Positions 1-7,878 of a DNA stretch of 64,000 bases are shown piece by piece. Source of the DNA: a bacterium. GTDB lineage: Bacteria > Vulcanimicrobiota > Xenobia > Xenobiales > JADMJV01. The DNA is taken from contig JASBRJ010000184.1 of assembly GCA_030149525.1 (NCBI GenBank), forward strand, positions 1 through 64,000, in the 5' to 3' direction. Position 1 is the first letter of the stretch. Each line of letters opens with the position of its first letter. A program made the position numbers and the translations under genes. The notes under the pieces were generated by a model that saw only the letters and a list, made by a program, of their open reading frames with translations, was not told the DNA's origin and made no database searches.

Positions 1-2670
1 GGAAGACCCGCTCCGATTCCCGCCGGTGAGCGCCCCAGTCTTCTCAATAATGCCGCTGTCTCTCTGTATTCTCTCGGCAAACCGCAGAAGGCCAGAGAGC
101 TTCTTTTGAAGGGTCTCATGTTGGAGGCCGGACATCCTCAATGTCTATACAATCTTGTGCAGTTGGATCGCCGGGAAGGCAAGATCGGTCGCCAGGAGTC
201 GTTTCGTCGTTTGAGGAGGGCGCGGGCGACGTTTCAGTTAGCGTTGCTTTATTTAGAGGAGGGCCTGGGCAAGAAGGCTATCGAGAATCTGAACAGAGTG
301 AAGGATAAGGAGCGTAGCGGGTTCTTCTATCGGACTGAGGGGGATGCCCTCATGTATGCACGTCAGTACACTGAGGCTCACCAGGCTTATGAGAAGGCTC
401 AGGCTCTCATGCCTAACGATCTTCCTACCAAGTTTCGCAAAAAGCTTGCCCAGAAGAGAATCGTGGGATGGAACGGTCACTCCTATTTTCCCTCGCTGCA
501 AAGCATCTTCCAAAGTCGCGCCAGCGGGCCGGATTCAGAGATTCTCCTATCCAACGACGGACAGGTCATAGTGGGCATAAGCCCTCAAGAGATCGTGATG
601 CTGTGTCTGACGAATCAGACGATTTTGAAGCGCCACCAGCGTCCACCCGAAGCCACCAGTGTTGCCACAAGCTGGATAGGAGAGGAGCGTCTCATTCTGC
701 AGGACCGCAACGGCTTCGAAGTGTGGAATCTGAAGGCGTTTTCCCTGGAAGAGCGAGGAGGTGGGCGGGTCCTTGCCGTGGCTCCCAATCTGGGGCGTTT
801 TGCGGTTTTGACGAACGAGGGTGTCATCTTTGTTGACTATACCCGAGCGGCTCGCGGACCTTTGGACTTCCCTCCTGAGATCAAGCCTTCTCGGTATGTC
901 TTTGCTTCCTTTACTCCCAGCGGTTTGGGCGTGGGGCTTCTTTGTCCCGACGGGCGGATCGCTTCGGTGCAAAACAGGCATGTGGTCCCCCTCAACTGGC
1001 CTCCTCCTCTTCAAGACCTTAGGGCTATCAGGCTTTTCTTGCTCGGCCAGGGATTCGCTACCATCGCCACTACCTCCGGACGGTTGGAGACTATGGATCT
1101 TCAGGATAAGAAAGCCCGGTACGGGGTAGAGTTGGGCTTTTGTCCGGAGACCCTGGTGGCCGAAGCGGACGGCAACGCCCTGGTGGCCGCCAGTCATCTC
1201 GCTTTCACCATTCTGGGTCGACAGGGCGAACTTTTGCTGCGCGGCCGTGGCCCCTGCGCAGTCGACTCCAGTCGTTCCTACGCGCTGCTGTGGCTGAACG
1301 GGCAACTTCATCTGTATCAACTCAGTCCGTTTCAGTTGGTCCGCAGTTGGGATGAGAAGATCGAGCAACCCGTGAAGATCTCCATCTCCCACAACGGGGC
1401 TCGGGCCGTCACCTTGGGAGGTGACGGAGTTTATAAGATCTGGGATGTGGACGAAACTCATCGCGTTTATGAAAGACACCTCCTGGTCACGCCCGGGGAA
1501 AGCTACGAACAGTTGATGGAGAGCTTTCAGAGCTATCTTGACGATTTCAACGAGGCCTTGAGATGTTTTGAAGAAAACCGCTTCGCTGAGGCTTGCACCG
1601 CTCTCTCCCGGGCCCGAGCGATTCCGGGATTCCAACAAGCTGAAGAGGCTCTAGAACTTCAATGGGCTCTGTGCGGCCGGTTGAAGCGGGAAGATTTAGA
1701 GGCCATTTGGGAGAGACTTTATATCTCCGACGCCGTGGCCTGTGAGTTGTCTCCCGACGGAAATCATCTTCTGATAGCCCAGAAGACTCATGTGGACCTG
1801 TTTCATATCTGTGGTCCGCAAATATCGACGGCGGTCAGCCTGGAGGAGCGTGAGGAGATTCTGGGAGCGTCCTACATCGTTGAGTCGAAGGGACCACCCG
1901 CCGTTGCTGTGATCAGCAAGAGCGGTCGGTTGGAATACTCTCACGGCGAAACCGGAGAACGGCTCCTGGAGAAAGATCTGGGACTTGGTCCGCTGACCCA
2001 CGTCAGTTTTAGCTCAAGCCTGGCTTTTCTTCACACTCGTAAAGGTGTTCTAGCGACCCTGGATCTTCACGCGGGAGAGATTCTCGCTCATTCCCAGTTA
2101 GAGGGTCGGAGATTTGAGTCGGCCTTTCATCTGGCCGGAGAGAAAGTCATGGTCATCACCGACCGGGAGTTGCTTCTCCTGGAACTGCGCAAAGCGACTT
2201 ACAAGCCGTGGCTACCGGTGAATTTGGAACGCCTGCCGGGTAACATCACCTTTGTCAAAGATGAGCCGGAATGTCAGGTGCGACTCACCGGATTCTCCGA
2301 TGGAACTCTCATTGTGAGCCGCCTCAAAGACGGCCATCCTCTTTTCGGAATCAACCACGAGATCGGCCCGGTGACGGGTGCGGCTATCAACGCTTCTGCG
2401 GCCCTCGGCGTCAGCGTGAGTTCCAAAGGAGGTTTGACCCTCTTTGGTCTCGATACGGGACGGATGTTGGAGCGGTTCGTAGCTCACTCGGCCTCGGTGG
2501 AAGAGCTCAGTATCACCGAAGACGGTCGATATTTTACAACCAGATCCGCCGACGGTCAGTTTCGCTTATGGGAACTCTCCTGGCGATTATCCGATCAGCT
2601 CGGTCATCGAAAGGTTGACTGGTTACCGCAGGCGAGCAGTTCGCGCCTGGGTTCATTTTTTAGACGGTAA
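1..2670 (+). CDS. TPR / beta-propeller (WD40-like) protein, 5' truncated by window edge
   Basis: The reading frame is open from base 1, so the true start lies outside the window. A TTG at 106 is the first start-like codon but sits inside a helical TPR-like stretch (LLNNAAVSLYSLGKPQKA) and is unlikely to be the real start. After about 150 residues of TPR-like helices come many propeller blades, recognisable by repeated turns such as SHNGARAVTLGGDG..KIWD and TEDGRYFTTRSADGQFRLWE. A second helical insert separates two propellers. Such proteins are scaffolds; in related genomes this layout often follows an N-terminal Ser/Thr kinase domain, so the missing part may be a kinase (inference). No transmembrane segment is visible in the part seen. 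It ends 11 bases before a thioesterase gene on the same strand. Confidence 0.8.
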   Translation, partial: GRPAPIPAGERPSLLNNAAVSLYSLGKPQKARELLLKGLMLEAGHPQCLYNLVQLDRREGKIGRQESFRRLRRARATFQLALLYLEEGLGKKAIENLNRVKDKERSGFFYRTEGDALMYARQYTEAHQAYEKAQALMPNDLPTKFRKKLAQKRIVGWNGHSYFPSLQSIFQSRASGPDSEILLSNDGQVIVGISPQEIVMLCLTNQTILKRHQRPPEATSVATSWIGEERLILQDRNGFEVWNLKAFSLEERGGGRVLAVAPNLGRFAVLTNEGVIFVDYTRAARGPLDFPPEIKPSRYVFASFTPSGLGVGLLCPDGRIASVQNRHVVPLNWPPPLQDLRAIRLFLLGQGFATIATTSGRLETMDLQDKKARYGVELGFCPETLVAEADGNALVAASHLAFTILGRQGELLLRGRGPCAVDSSRSYALLWLNGQLHLYQLSPFQLVRSWDEKIEQPVKISISHNGARAVTLGGDGVYKIWDVDETHRVYERHLLVTPGESYEQLMESFQSYLDDFNEALRCFEENRFAEACTALSRARAIPGFQQAEEALELQWALCGRLKREDLEAIWERLYISDAVACELSPDGNHLLIAQKTHVDLFHICGPQISTAVSLEEREEILGASYIVESKGPPAVAVISKSGRLEYSHGETGERLLEKDLGLGPLTHVSFSSSLAFLHTRKGVLATLDLHAGEILAHSQLEGRRFESAFHLAGEKVMVITDRELLLLELRKATYKPWLPVNLERLPGNITFVKDEPECQVRLTGFSDGTLIVSRLKDGHPLFGINHEIGPVTGAAINASAALGVSVSSKGGLTLFGLDTGRMLERFVAHSASVEELSITEDGRYFTTRSADGQFRLWELSWRLSDQLGHRKVDWLPQASSSRLGSFFRR

Positions 2671-2681
2671 GGTAAAGTTTT

Positions 2682-3092
2682 ATGAAGTATCCTGTGAAAA
2701 CAGAAATCGATGTGGCCTGGGGCGAAATGGACGCTTTCGGGCATGTCAACAACGTTGTTTACTTTCGCTATTTTGAGTCGGCTAGAATAGACTATTTCAA
2801 AGAGATAGCCGACGGTGAGTTCTTCTCGTCCGGTTTCAAGCCGATCCTGGCCAAAACCGAGTGCAGCTATCTTCGCCCGGTGGTTTTTCCGGATACCTTA
2901 GAGATCGACTCGGCGGTAAGCCGCCTGGGGAGCAGCAGTCTCACCATGAGCTATCGAGTGGTGAGCCGCCGACAAGGTGACGTGGTGGCCGAGGGGGCGG
3001 CTGTGGTCGTGAACGTGGATCCGGAAACTGGAAAGAGTCGACCCCTGCCGGCGGAGATGCGGGCCAGGATCGAAAAGCTCCAAGCAGACTAA
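2682..3092 (+). CDS. Acyl-CoA thioesterase, 4HBT (YbgC/FadM-like) hotdog family
   Basis: This 136-residue protein has the usual length and full signature of single-domain hotdog thioesterases. The N-terminal block GEMDAFGHVNNVVYFRYFE carries the Asp and the GHVNN loop that form the acyl-CoA thioester hydrolysis site in the YbgC/FadM group, followed by the helix with the conserved E-x-AR. A central EC-x-YLRPV strand is also typical. It should hydrolyse short or medium acyl-CoA or acyl-ACP in the cytoplasm; the substrate cannot be told. ATG is 11 bases after the propeller gene, with a weak GGTAA site, so the two may be co-transcribed. Confidence 0.88.
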   Translation: MKYPVKTEIDVAWGEMDAFGHVNNVVYFRYFESARIDYFKEIADGEFFSSGFKPILAKTECSYLRPVVFPDTLEIDSAVSRLGSSSLTMSYRVVSRRQGDVVAEGAAVVVNVDPETGKSRPLPAEMRARIEKLQAD

Positions 3093-3142
3093 ACCCCCGC
3101 GTCCTGGGGCGAAGATTTGTGGGAGAGTTTTGCATCAGCCTG

Positions 3143-3598
3143 CTAGAGGTAGAAGTTGCCCGATAAAAAGAAGCCGTCGGGGCCCTGGGCTGTCTTTTTT
3201 ACCTTGGAGCCTTCCACCTCAACGTCGCCCTCATCGTTGATCATACGCAGAACAGAGAATTCGTTGCTGCCGCGGGAATGGACGTAGGTGACGTATTCGA
3301 GTCCTCGTCGCCGGGAGTTCAAGACCACTTCAAATTCGCCTCGAGATTTCGAAGAGTCACCGCTGTGATAGATGGTGAGACCGTTTCTAGAAACCACTCC
3401 CGGCCGGCCCATGGCCTGGTCTTCTCGGGGGACTTCGTCGTAGGCGGCGAGAACGGCTGCGCCTGCACCTCGTTTGAACGACTCCACGAAGGTCTCTTCC
3501 GTGAGGGGGGGGCTGGTGGTTCCTTCGATGCTGGAGTGGTCGATGAAATTTCGAGTGGGTGCCTTAGCCCAGTTTGGGAGATGATGCAGAACGTTCAT
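3143..3598 (-). CDS. Conserved-looking protein of unknown function
   Basis: A 151-residue soluble protein without signal peptide or membrane segment. The C-terminal 90 residues look like an all-beta domain with alternating strands (GLTIYHS, GEFEVVLNS, GLEYVTYVHS, EFSVLRMIND) ending in GNFYL at the extreme C-terminus. I do not recognise a family. It is the last gene of the minus-strand run that begins with the kinase at 6396, separated from the 113-residue gene by about 60 bases, so it may belong to that operon. It is convergent with the thioesterase gene. The ATG has only a close-spaced GGGAG upstream, so the start is not certain. Confidence 0.6.
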   Translation of the reverse strand: MNVLHHLPNWAKAPTRNFIDHSSIEGTTSPPLTEETFVESFKRGAGAAVLAAYDEVPREDQAMGRPGVVSRNGLTIYHSGDSSKSRGEFEVVLNSRRRGLEYVTYVHSRGSNEFSVLRMINDEGDVEVEGSKVKKTAQGPDGFFLSGNFYL

Positions 3599-3661
3599 AC
3601 TCCCATCTTAGCGGTTGCAGGCGGTGAGATTGTTGCCAGGACTTTGTAATGTCAACAGCTT

Positions 3662-4003
3662 TCAATCCTCGGTGGGAACCAATCGATACCCCTCTTCCAG
3701 GGACTCCCAGATAAAATCGGTTTCCAGCGAGTTATGACGAGCAAGGACGAGGCAGAGGGCCGCCTTTTCGGGAGCTACCACGTAGATGGAGTAACCAAGG
3801 CTGGTAAACTTCACGCGATCGGTATGAAGGCTGTACATTCGCGCGACCTTCAAGGTCTCTCCGAGCCTCTTTAAAAGTTCCTTCTCCTGAATCTCCGGCG
3901 ACGGTTGCATTCGATGCCAATAGCTATAATCGAGATCCACAAGCCGTCCAAAGCCGAACGCCTGGGGGAATTTTTTCTCCAAGAAACTCGTCCACTCAAG
4001 CAT
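3662..4003 (-). CDS. Small roadblock/LC7-like protein (unproven)
   Basis: 113 residues, soluble. After an N-terminal helical part, a long helix (EKELLKRLGETLKVARMYSL) leads into two strands and a helix (KFTSLGYSIYVVAPEKAALCLVLARHN). This order resembles the roadblock/LC7 fold found in MglB-type regulators of small GTPases. The start overlaps the end of the upstream 245-residue gene by 8 bases, indicating translational coupling. A protein of similar size and secondary structure (19650-19967) follows another pseudo-receiver-like gene at the far end of this cluster, so the pair seems duplicated. The fold assignment is by eye only. Confidence 0.5.
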   Translation of the reverse strand: MLEWTSFLEKKFPQAFGFGRLVDLDYSYWHRMQPSPEIQEKELLKRLGETLKVARMYSLHTDRVKFTSLGYSIYVVAPEKAALCLVLARHNSLETDFIWESLEEGYRLVPTED

Positions 4004-4733
4004 CTTGTTTCACCAGGCTCAAGCTTTGCAGAATGTAGAGGGCTTGCTCGCCTATCTCAAGATTTTCGTCGCTGGATTGATAGAGGACGGTGTGCTCGTT
4101 CTTGGCAGCCTGAATATGAATCGGACCGTCGGGTGAGGAGAATTCCCAGGAAAGCCAGGAATCCGAGCTGAGAGTCTGCTGAAGCTGGGTGCTCTTCAAG
4201 GCAAAGAAGTTGAGCAGATCGGTAAAGAGCTCTTCGTCTCCGATACCCGAGGAAGCCAGGTAACCTCCCTCGTTAGAGATCACAAGCCATCTCTGAGACA
4301 TCCACCACTCAAGCGAGCGGGCGGGGAGAAGGTAGCGAATTTGATGCTTGGTGCAGAATTCTCTGACCCAATTGCGGTAGCCGTTCTCGTCGGCCGGGTT
4401 GGGAGAAACCTCAATGGCGATCTCTTTGCCTAGCTGAATGGTCTCTGAAGCGATCTCTGTTGCGTTGGAGAATTTCCAGAGCCCGAGAGGAGGCTTTTGC
4501 CGAGAGAGATACCAGGCCAGAATCTCATCCAGAGTCGTCGCGTCCGAATGCTCTCTCGATTTAGGCACTTCAGGCGGTAAAACTGCTGCATCGAATGGGG
4601 ATTGTAGATGTCCGGCAAACTCTCCCAAGCTCGAACTGCAGAGAGGTTCTGCGGCTCCTCCGGCGATCTCGGCGAAGGATGCGGTGAAAGCGTCTCTCCG
4701 CCACTGTTCCGGTTCTAGATAGAGAATTCTCAA
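3996..4733 (-). CDS. Pseudo-receiver plus roadblock/LC7-like domain protein
   Basis: 245 residues. The N-terminus (MRILYLEPEQWRRDAF) begins like a response-regulator receiver, but the acidic triad and phosphoacceptor are not recognisable, so it is probably a non-phosphorylated receiver-like domain. Residues from about 145 read as a roadblock/LC7 domain: WLVISNEGGYLASSGIGDEE, then a helix (FTDLLNFFALKSTQLQQTL) and strands ending in NEHTVLYQSS. Roadblock proteins act as regulators or scaffolds, often for Ras-like GTPases, but no such GTPase is in this window. It sits 7 bases after the kinase gene at 4741-6396 and is coupled to the small downstream gene. Similar architecture is seen at 19964-20632. 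Confidence 0.55.
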   Translation of the reverse strand: MRILYLEPEQWRRDAFTASFAEIAGGAAEPLCSSSLGEFAGHLQSPFDAAVLPPEVPKSREHSDATTLDEILAWYLSRQKPPLGLWKFSNATEIASETIQLGKEIAIEVSPNPADENGYRNWVREFCTKHQIRYLLPARSLEWWMSQRWLVISNEGGYLASSGIGDEELFTDLLNFFALKSTQLQQTLSSDSWLSWEFSSPDGPIHIQAAKNEHTVLYQSSDENLEIGEQALYILQSLSLVKQDA

Positions 4734-4740
4734 TGCTCAA

Positions 4741-6396
4741 TCACGTTTCTCGGGAGTCGAGCCTGGCTTCAGCTCGAAGCCACAAGCGACAACTCTCCTC
4801 CAGGGCTCTCTCCAATTGACCGACGGCGTTTTGCAGAGAAGCGACCTCTATTCCCTTTTCCTTGTTGTTGCGCAAGCCCTCAGAAACCACCGGCGTCTCT
4901 CCGCGCTTCTGGGCCTCGATGATGGCCAGAGCTTCTAGACGCAGAGCTTCTAGCTGGGCTTGGGTGGAGTGATACTGCCGTTGGGTCTGATGTACCTGCG
5001 CTTGAAGCGCATCGGTTTGCTCTCTTAATTCCCTGGCTTTCCTCTCCGAGAGAGTCAGTTTAGAGTCGGAGGCCGACAGGTCTTGAATATAGGCCTCCAA
5101 CTCACCAATTCGTGCTTGGGCGACCTCCAACCGCTCGTGAGCCTGACGGCACTCCTCGTAGAGAAGCTTGATCTGTTCGTCTCGCTCCCCAATGAGCGAG
5201 CGTGATTGCTCCCCAGCCTTGCGAAAGGCCTCTTCGTAGCGCAGAAGATTGACTTCCAGACTGCGCGCCGTGCCTCTCGATTCCGAAAGGGATTTCTCTA
5301 GTTCTCGGCGTTCCTGTTTCTCGGCCTCCACCTCTTGAGTCTTCAGTTCCAGAGCGACCTTGAGTCGCTCAAGTTCAAGAGACGCCCCTTGCTCTTCCAC
5401 GCTGCGACGGGCAAGCAGACTTCGAGCCTTCTCTTTCTCAAGCGATAGAGCGGCTTCCAGTTCCTCGATGGTCTCTTGATTCTCGGTCAGAGCAGCTTGA
5501 AGGTCTCGAAGTTTCAGGTTCTGCTCCTCTATTTTAATTCGAAGATCAAGGTGCTGTTCATCCGTACCGACGGATTCAAGCGATGTTGGGGAGGGCGCCA
5601 TAACACCGCGCATATCTCGATGGTTCTTCACCCGGTCGAGGGCCTCTAGGAATTCGGTCACACTCTGAAAGCGGTCTTCGGGCTGAAGAGCGACGGAGCG
5701 ATCCAGGAGCCGTTCCAGGGCCATCGGTAGACCGGGCCGGAACTGACTCAGAGGAGGGAAGGAGAAGGGGTTTTCCGCCGGGTGAACGCCGCTGAGGCAG
5801 TGATGAAGCGTGGCTCCCAAGCCGAAGATATCGGTTCGCTGGTCGGATTTGCCCTTCCCGTACTGCTCCGGTGCAGCGTATCCAGGTGTGCCCAGGGCCT
5901 GGGTGTCGAAATAGGAATTCTCGGTTCTGGCCCTGGCAATGCCGAAGTCGATCAATTTCAGTCGATGAGAAGGGGAGAGGATAATATTGCCGGGTTTGAG
6001 ATCTCGGTAGACAATGGGGACCTCCAACCCGTGAAGATACTGTAGAACACTTCCCAGTTGTTCGGCAACAGACAGAGCAAGAGCCGCTTCCATGGCCCCC
6101 TCGGCTAAAACTTCGGCCAGCGTCCTTCCGGGGCAAAACTCCAGAACGAGATGCTCGTAACCCTCCTCTTCGAAGAAATCGATCACCTGGGGCAGTCCCG
6201 GGTGAGAGAGGGGGGCCAGAAGAGAGGCTTCGTCACGGATCGACTCTTCTGCTGTACTCTCGCCGGACGGTTTCTGTCGCTTGACGGCCCAGTGCTTCGA
6301 AAGTTTGGTGTCGAAGGCCAGAAAGACTTCGCACATGCCACCCCGTCCGATGAGTTTTTCGACTTGGTATCTATCTGCAAGCAAGATGGAATTCAT
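4741..6396 (-). CDS. Hanks-type Ser/Thr protein kinase with long C-terminal coiled coil
   Basis: 551 residues. Residues 8-275 form a complete protein kinase domain: Gly-rich loop IGRGGMCEV, Lys39 in AVK, catalytic YRDLKPGN (Asp132, Asn137), DFG at 150-152 and AAPE in the activation segment. All catalytic residues are present, so it should be active. Residues about 285-530 are an almost continuous acidic/basic heptad-rich coiled coil (LRDLQAALTENQETIEELEA and onwards), likely for dimerisation or scaffolding. There is no transmembrane segment or PASTA domain, so it is cytoplasmic. The ATG at 6396 overlaps the proposed start of the divergent bilin reductase gene, suggesting a shared control region. 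Pseudo-receiver/roadblock genes follow. Confidence 0.92.
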   Translation of the reverse strand: MNSILLADRYQVEKLIGRGGMCEVFLAFDTKLSKHWAVKRQKPSGESTAEESIRDEASLLAPLSHPGLPQVIDFFEEEGYEHLVLEFCPGRTLAEVLAEGAMEAALALSVAEQLGSVLQYLHGLEVPIVYRDLKPGNIILSPSHRLKLIDFGIARARTENSYFDTQALGTPGYAAPEQYGKGKSDQRTDIFGLGATLHHCLSGVHPAENPFSFPPLSQFRPGLPMALERLLDRSVALQPEDRFQSVTEFLEALDRVKNHRDMRGVMAPSPTSLESVGTDEQHLDLRIKIEEQNLKLRDLQAALTENQETIEELEAALSLEKEKARSLLARRSVEEQGASLELERLKVALELKTQEVEAEKQERRELEKSLSESRGTARSLEVNLLRYEEAFRKAGEQSRSLIGERDEQIKLLYEECRQAHERLEVAQARIGELEAYIQDLSASDSKLTLSERKARELREQTDALQAQVHQTQRQYHSTQAQLEALRLEALAIIEAQKRGETPVVSEGLRNNKEKGIEVASLQNAVGQLERALEESCRLWLRAEARLDSRET

Positions 6397-7156
6397 AGCT
6401 TTTGAAGGGGGTATAATCCGATGTTTCAGAGTAGATAGCTCTCAAATGATTGCCACCTGGTTGGACCCGAGTTTGGATTTGGCCCGTTCCGAATTGGCCG
6501 AGTTTGATTGGATTGAGGAAGCGCGACCCGAAGAGTTTAAGACCCTTCGGCTGGAGGACGCCAAAGGGACCTTCTTGCTGACCTCGGCGGGATGGCTGGA
6601 GGCGGGCAGAAGGCTCAATCTTCGATTCACTCGTCTGCAAGCGGCGGCCATCGACATCCTCACCGTCATGTGCTATCCCACCAATCGGCCGGATCTTCTT
6701 CCCGTCTACGCTTACGAATGGGTTATGATCAACGGACGGGGACACGCGATGATCTGCGATGTCGAGATCTGTGGCAGCCACCCGGAGCTTGAGAGTCGAC
6801 TGCAAGTGGTCTATCAACCGCTGGCCGAGACGTTCAGGGGAACCTTTGAATCTAAGGAGCCACCAGACTGGTTTCGCGAGATAGCACAGCCTCATGCCCA
6901 ATTTTTTACCTCCTCCTTGCAAGACCTGGAACAGGTCTTCCGTTTGCAAACCGCTTACCTCCGCTCTGTCGTGGAGACCTTCTATCGGCCTCTTCTCAGC
7001 TCCGGTCTGAGGGGAGGAGCCGATCATGCCGATGTGACGGCCTACAAGACCCATCATGCCGATCACTCTCCGGGCACCAAAATGCTGGGCAAGTTCCTGG
7101 GCGCCGAAAGAGCTCACGACTTTCTCTATCGATACCACTTCGGGCCCGCTCAATGA
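6386..7156 (+). CDS. Ferredoxin-dependent bilin reductase family protein (PcyA/HY2 superfamily)
   Basis: 256 residues, the usual size of ferredoxin-dependent bilin reductases (FDBRs), which reduce biliverdin with electrons from ferredoxin. The core block IDILTVMCYPTNRPDLLPVY with the following INGRGHAMICDV matches the conserved PcyA region (LDILHCVMFP, DLPVFG, GGRGQ). The C-terminal block YKTHHADHSPGTKMLGKFLG aligns without gaps with the terminal helix of PcyA and with the YR-x-DPARGML region of HY2/PebB. By eye, Thr93 aligns with PcyA His88 and Glu111 with Asp105, so the reaction may differ from PcyA. It is the only plus-strand gene in a long minus-strand cluster, convergent with a flavin reductase-like gene. 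The start is uncertain: ATG 6386 overlaps the kinase start; ATG 6446 is an alternative giving 236 residues. Confidence 0.85.
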   Translation: MEFIAFEGGIIRCFRVDSSQMIATWLDPSLDLARSELAEFDWIEEARPEEFKTLRLEDAKGTFLLTSAGWLEAGRRLNLRFTRLQAAAIDILTVMCYPTNRPDLLPVYAYEWVMINGRGHAMICDVEICGSHPELESRLQVVYQPLAETFRGTFESKEPPDWFREIAQPHAQFFTSSLQDLEQVFRLQTAYLRSVVETFYRPLLSSGLRGGADHADVTAYKTHHADHSPGTKMLGKFLGAERAHDFLYRYHFGPAQ

Positions 7157-7162
7157 GGCCGC

Positions 7163-7876
7163 CTACGACCATCGCTCCAAGTGGATCTTGTCTTTGCTAA
7201 TGCCTAGCTTTTGGAGTTCGGCCTTGTAAAATTTCGCATCAACCCCTTCGGCGCAGATGTAGAATTCGGTGGCTTCAAAGTTGGGCACGTTGTTCTTCAC
7301 GAACTCTGCGGTCAAACGGGATTTAGGGTAATCTCGCGAGGATTCGCCGGACTCCGGGTCAAGAGTGGGTAGGTAGAAAAAGCCCGGGGACCCTTTTCTG
7401 AACTCCTGGCCGAAGATCTCTTCCGAGGGAGCGCTCAACTCGTGGAGTAAGAAGAAGCGACCCCGCGGGACACGCCCCGTCTTCTCCCGCTCCAACTCTC
7501 GTTCCAAAAGAGCCGAACGTGCTGCTGAAGAGGTGTAGTCACGGCACAGAAAGCAGATCGGTTCGCGCTGGTGGATATCCATGGCGAAAGGCCCGGTGGG
7601 ACCGATGAACGAGACCGGATCCCCCACTTTCACTTTGTCGCAGAAGTCGGTCCCGAACTCCCCCATTCGCTTGAGAGTGAAAGAGAAACCGTTCGGGTCA
7701 CTGGGGGCCGAGGAGAAGGTCACGGAAGCTCTTTTCCCATCGGGATAGCGTTGAGCGACCAGAAACTGTCCTGGCAAAAACCTCAAGGGACCGTCCTCAT
7801 AGAAACATATGAAGGTGAAGACGTCGGGAGATTCCTTTTGAATGTCTTGAATGAGAAAGACCTTACTCTTGGGCAT
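7163..7876 (-). CDS. Ferredoxin-NAD(P)H reductase-like flavoprotein with altered nucleotide motifs
   Basis: 237 residues with the FNR two-domain layout. The N-terminal beta-barrel has FLPGQFLVA and a modified flavin motif (KRASVTFSSAP in place of R-x-YS-x-AS-x-P), then VGDPVSFIGPTGPF. In the second domain, the Gly-rich NAD(P)H motif usually reading G-G-T-G-x-A-P is replaced by CRDYTSSAA, and the C-terminal CGP motif reads CAEG, followed by the usual lGI....i..ERW ending. It may still bind FAD but its use of NAD(P)H is doubtful. As the last gene of the operon that starts with a ferredoxin, it may pass electrons between flavin and ferredoxin (inference). It starts 2 bases after the giant gene. 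Confidence 0.75.
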   Translation of the reverse strand: MPKSKVFLIQDIQKESPDVFTFICFYEDGPLRFLPGQFLVAQRYPDGKRASVTFSSAPSDPNGFSFTLKRMGEFGTDFCDKVKVGDPVSFIGPTGPFAMDIHQREPICFLCRDYTSSAARSALLERELEREKTGRVPRGRFFLLHELSAPSEEIFGQEFRKGSPGFFYLPTLDPESGESSRDYPKSRLTAEFVKNNVPNFEATEFYICAEGVDAKFYKAELQKLGISKDKIHLERWS

Positions 7877-7878
7877 GA

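Noticed and set aside
547-1638. Long antisense open frame (363 codons) opposite the TPR/propeller gene
   Set aside because: It is the shadow of a gene with clear propeller repeats and shows no domain of its own.
6371-7153. 260-codon frame antisense to the bilin reductase
   Set aside because: The plus-strand product matches conserved FDBR blocks; the antisense translation matches nothing and overlaps the kinase start.
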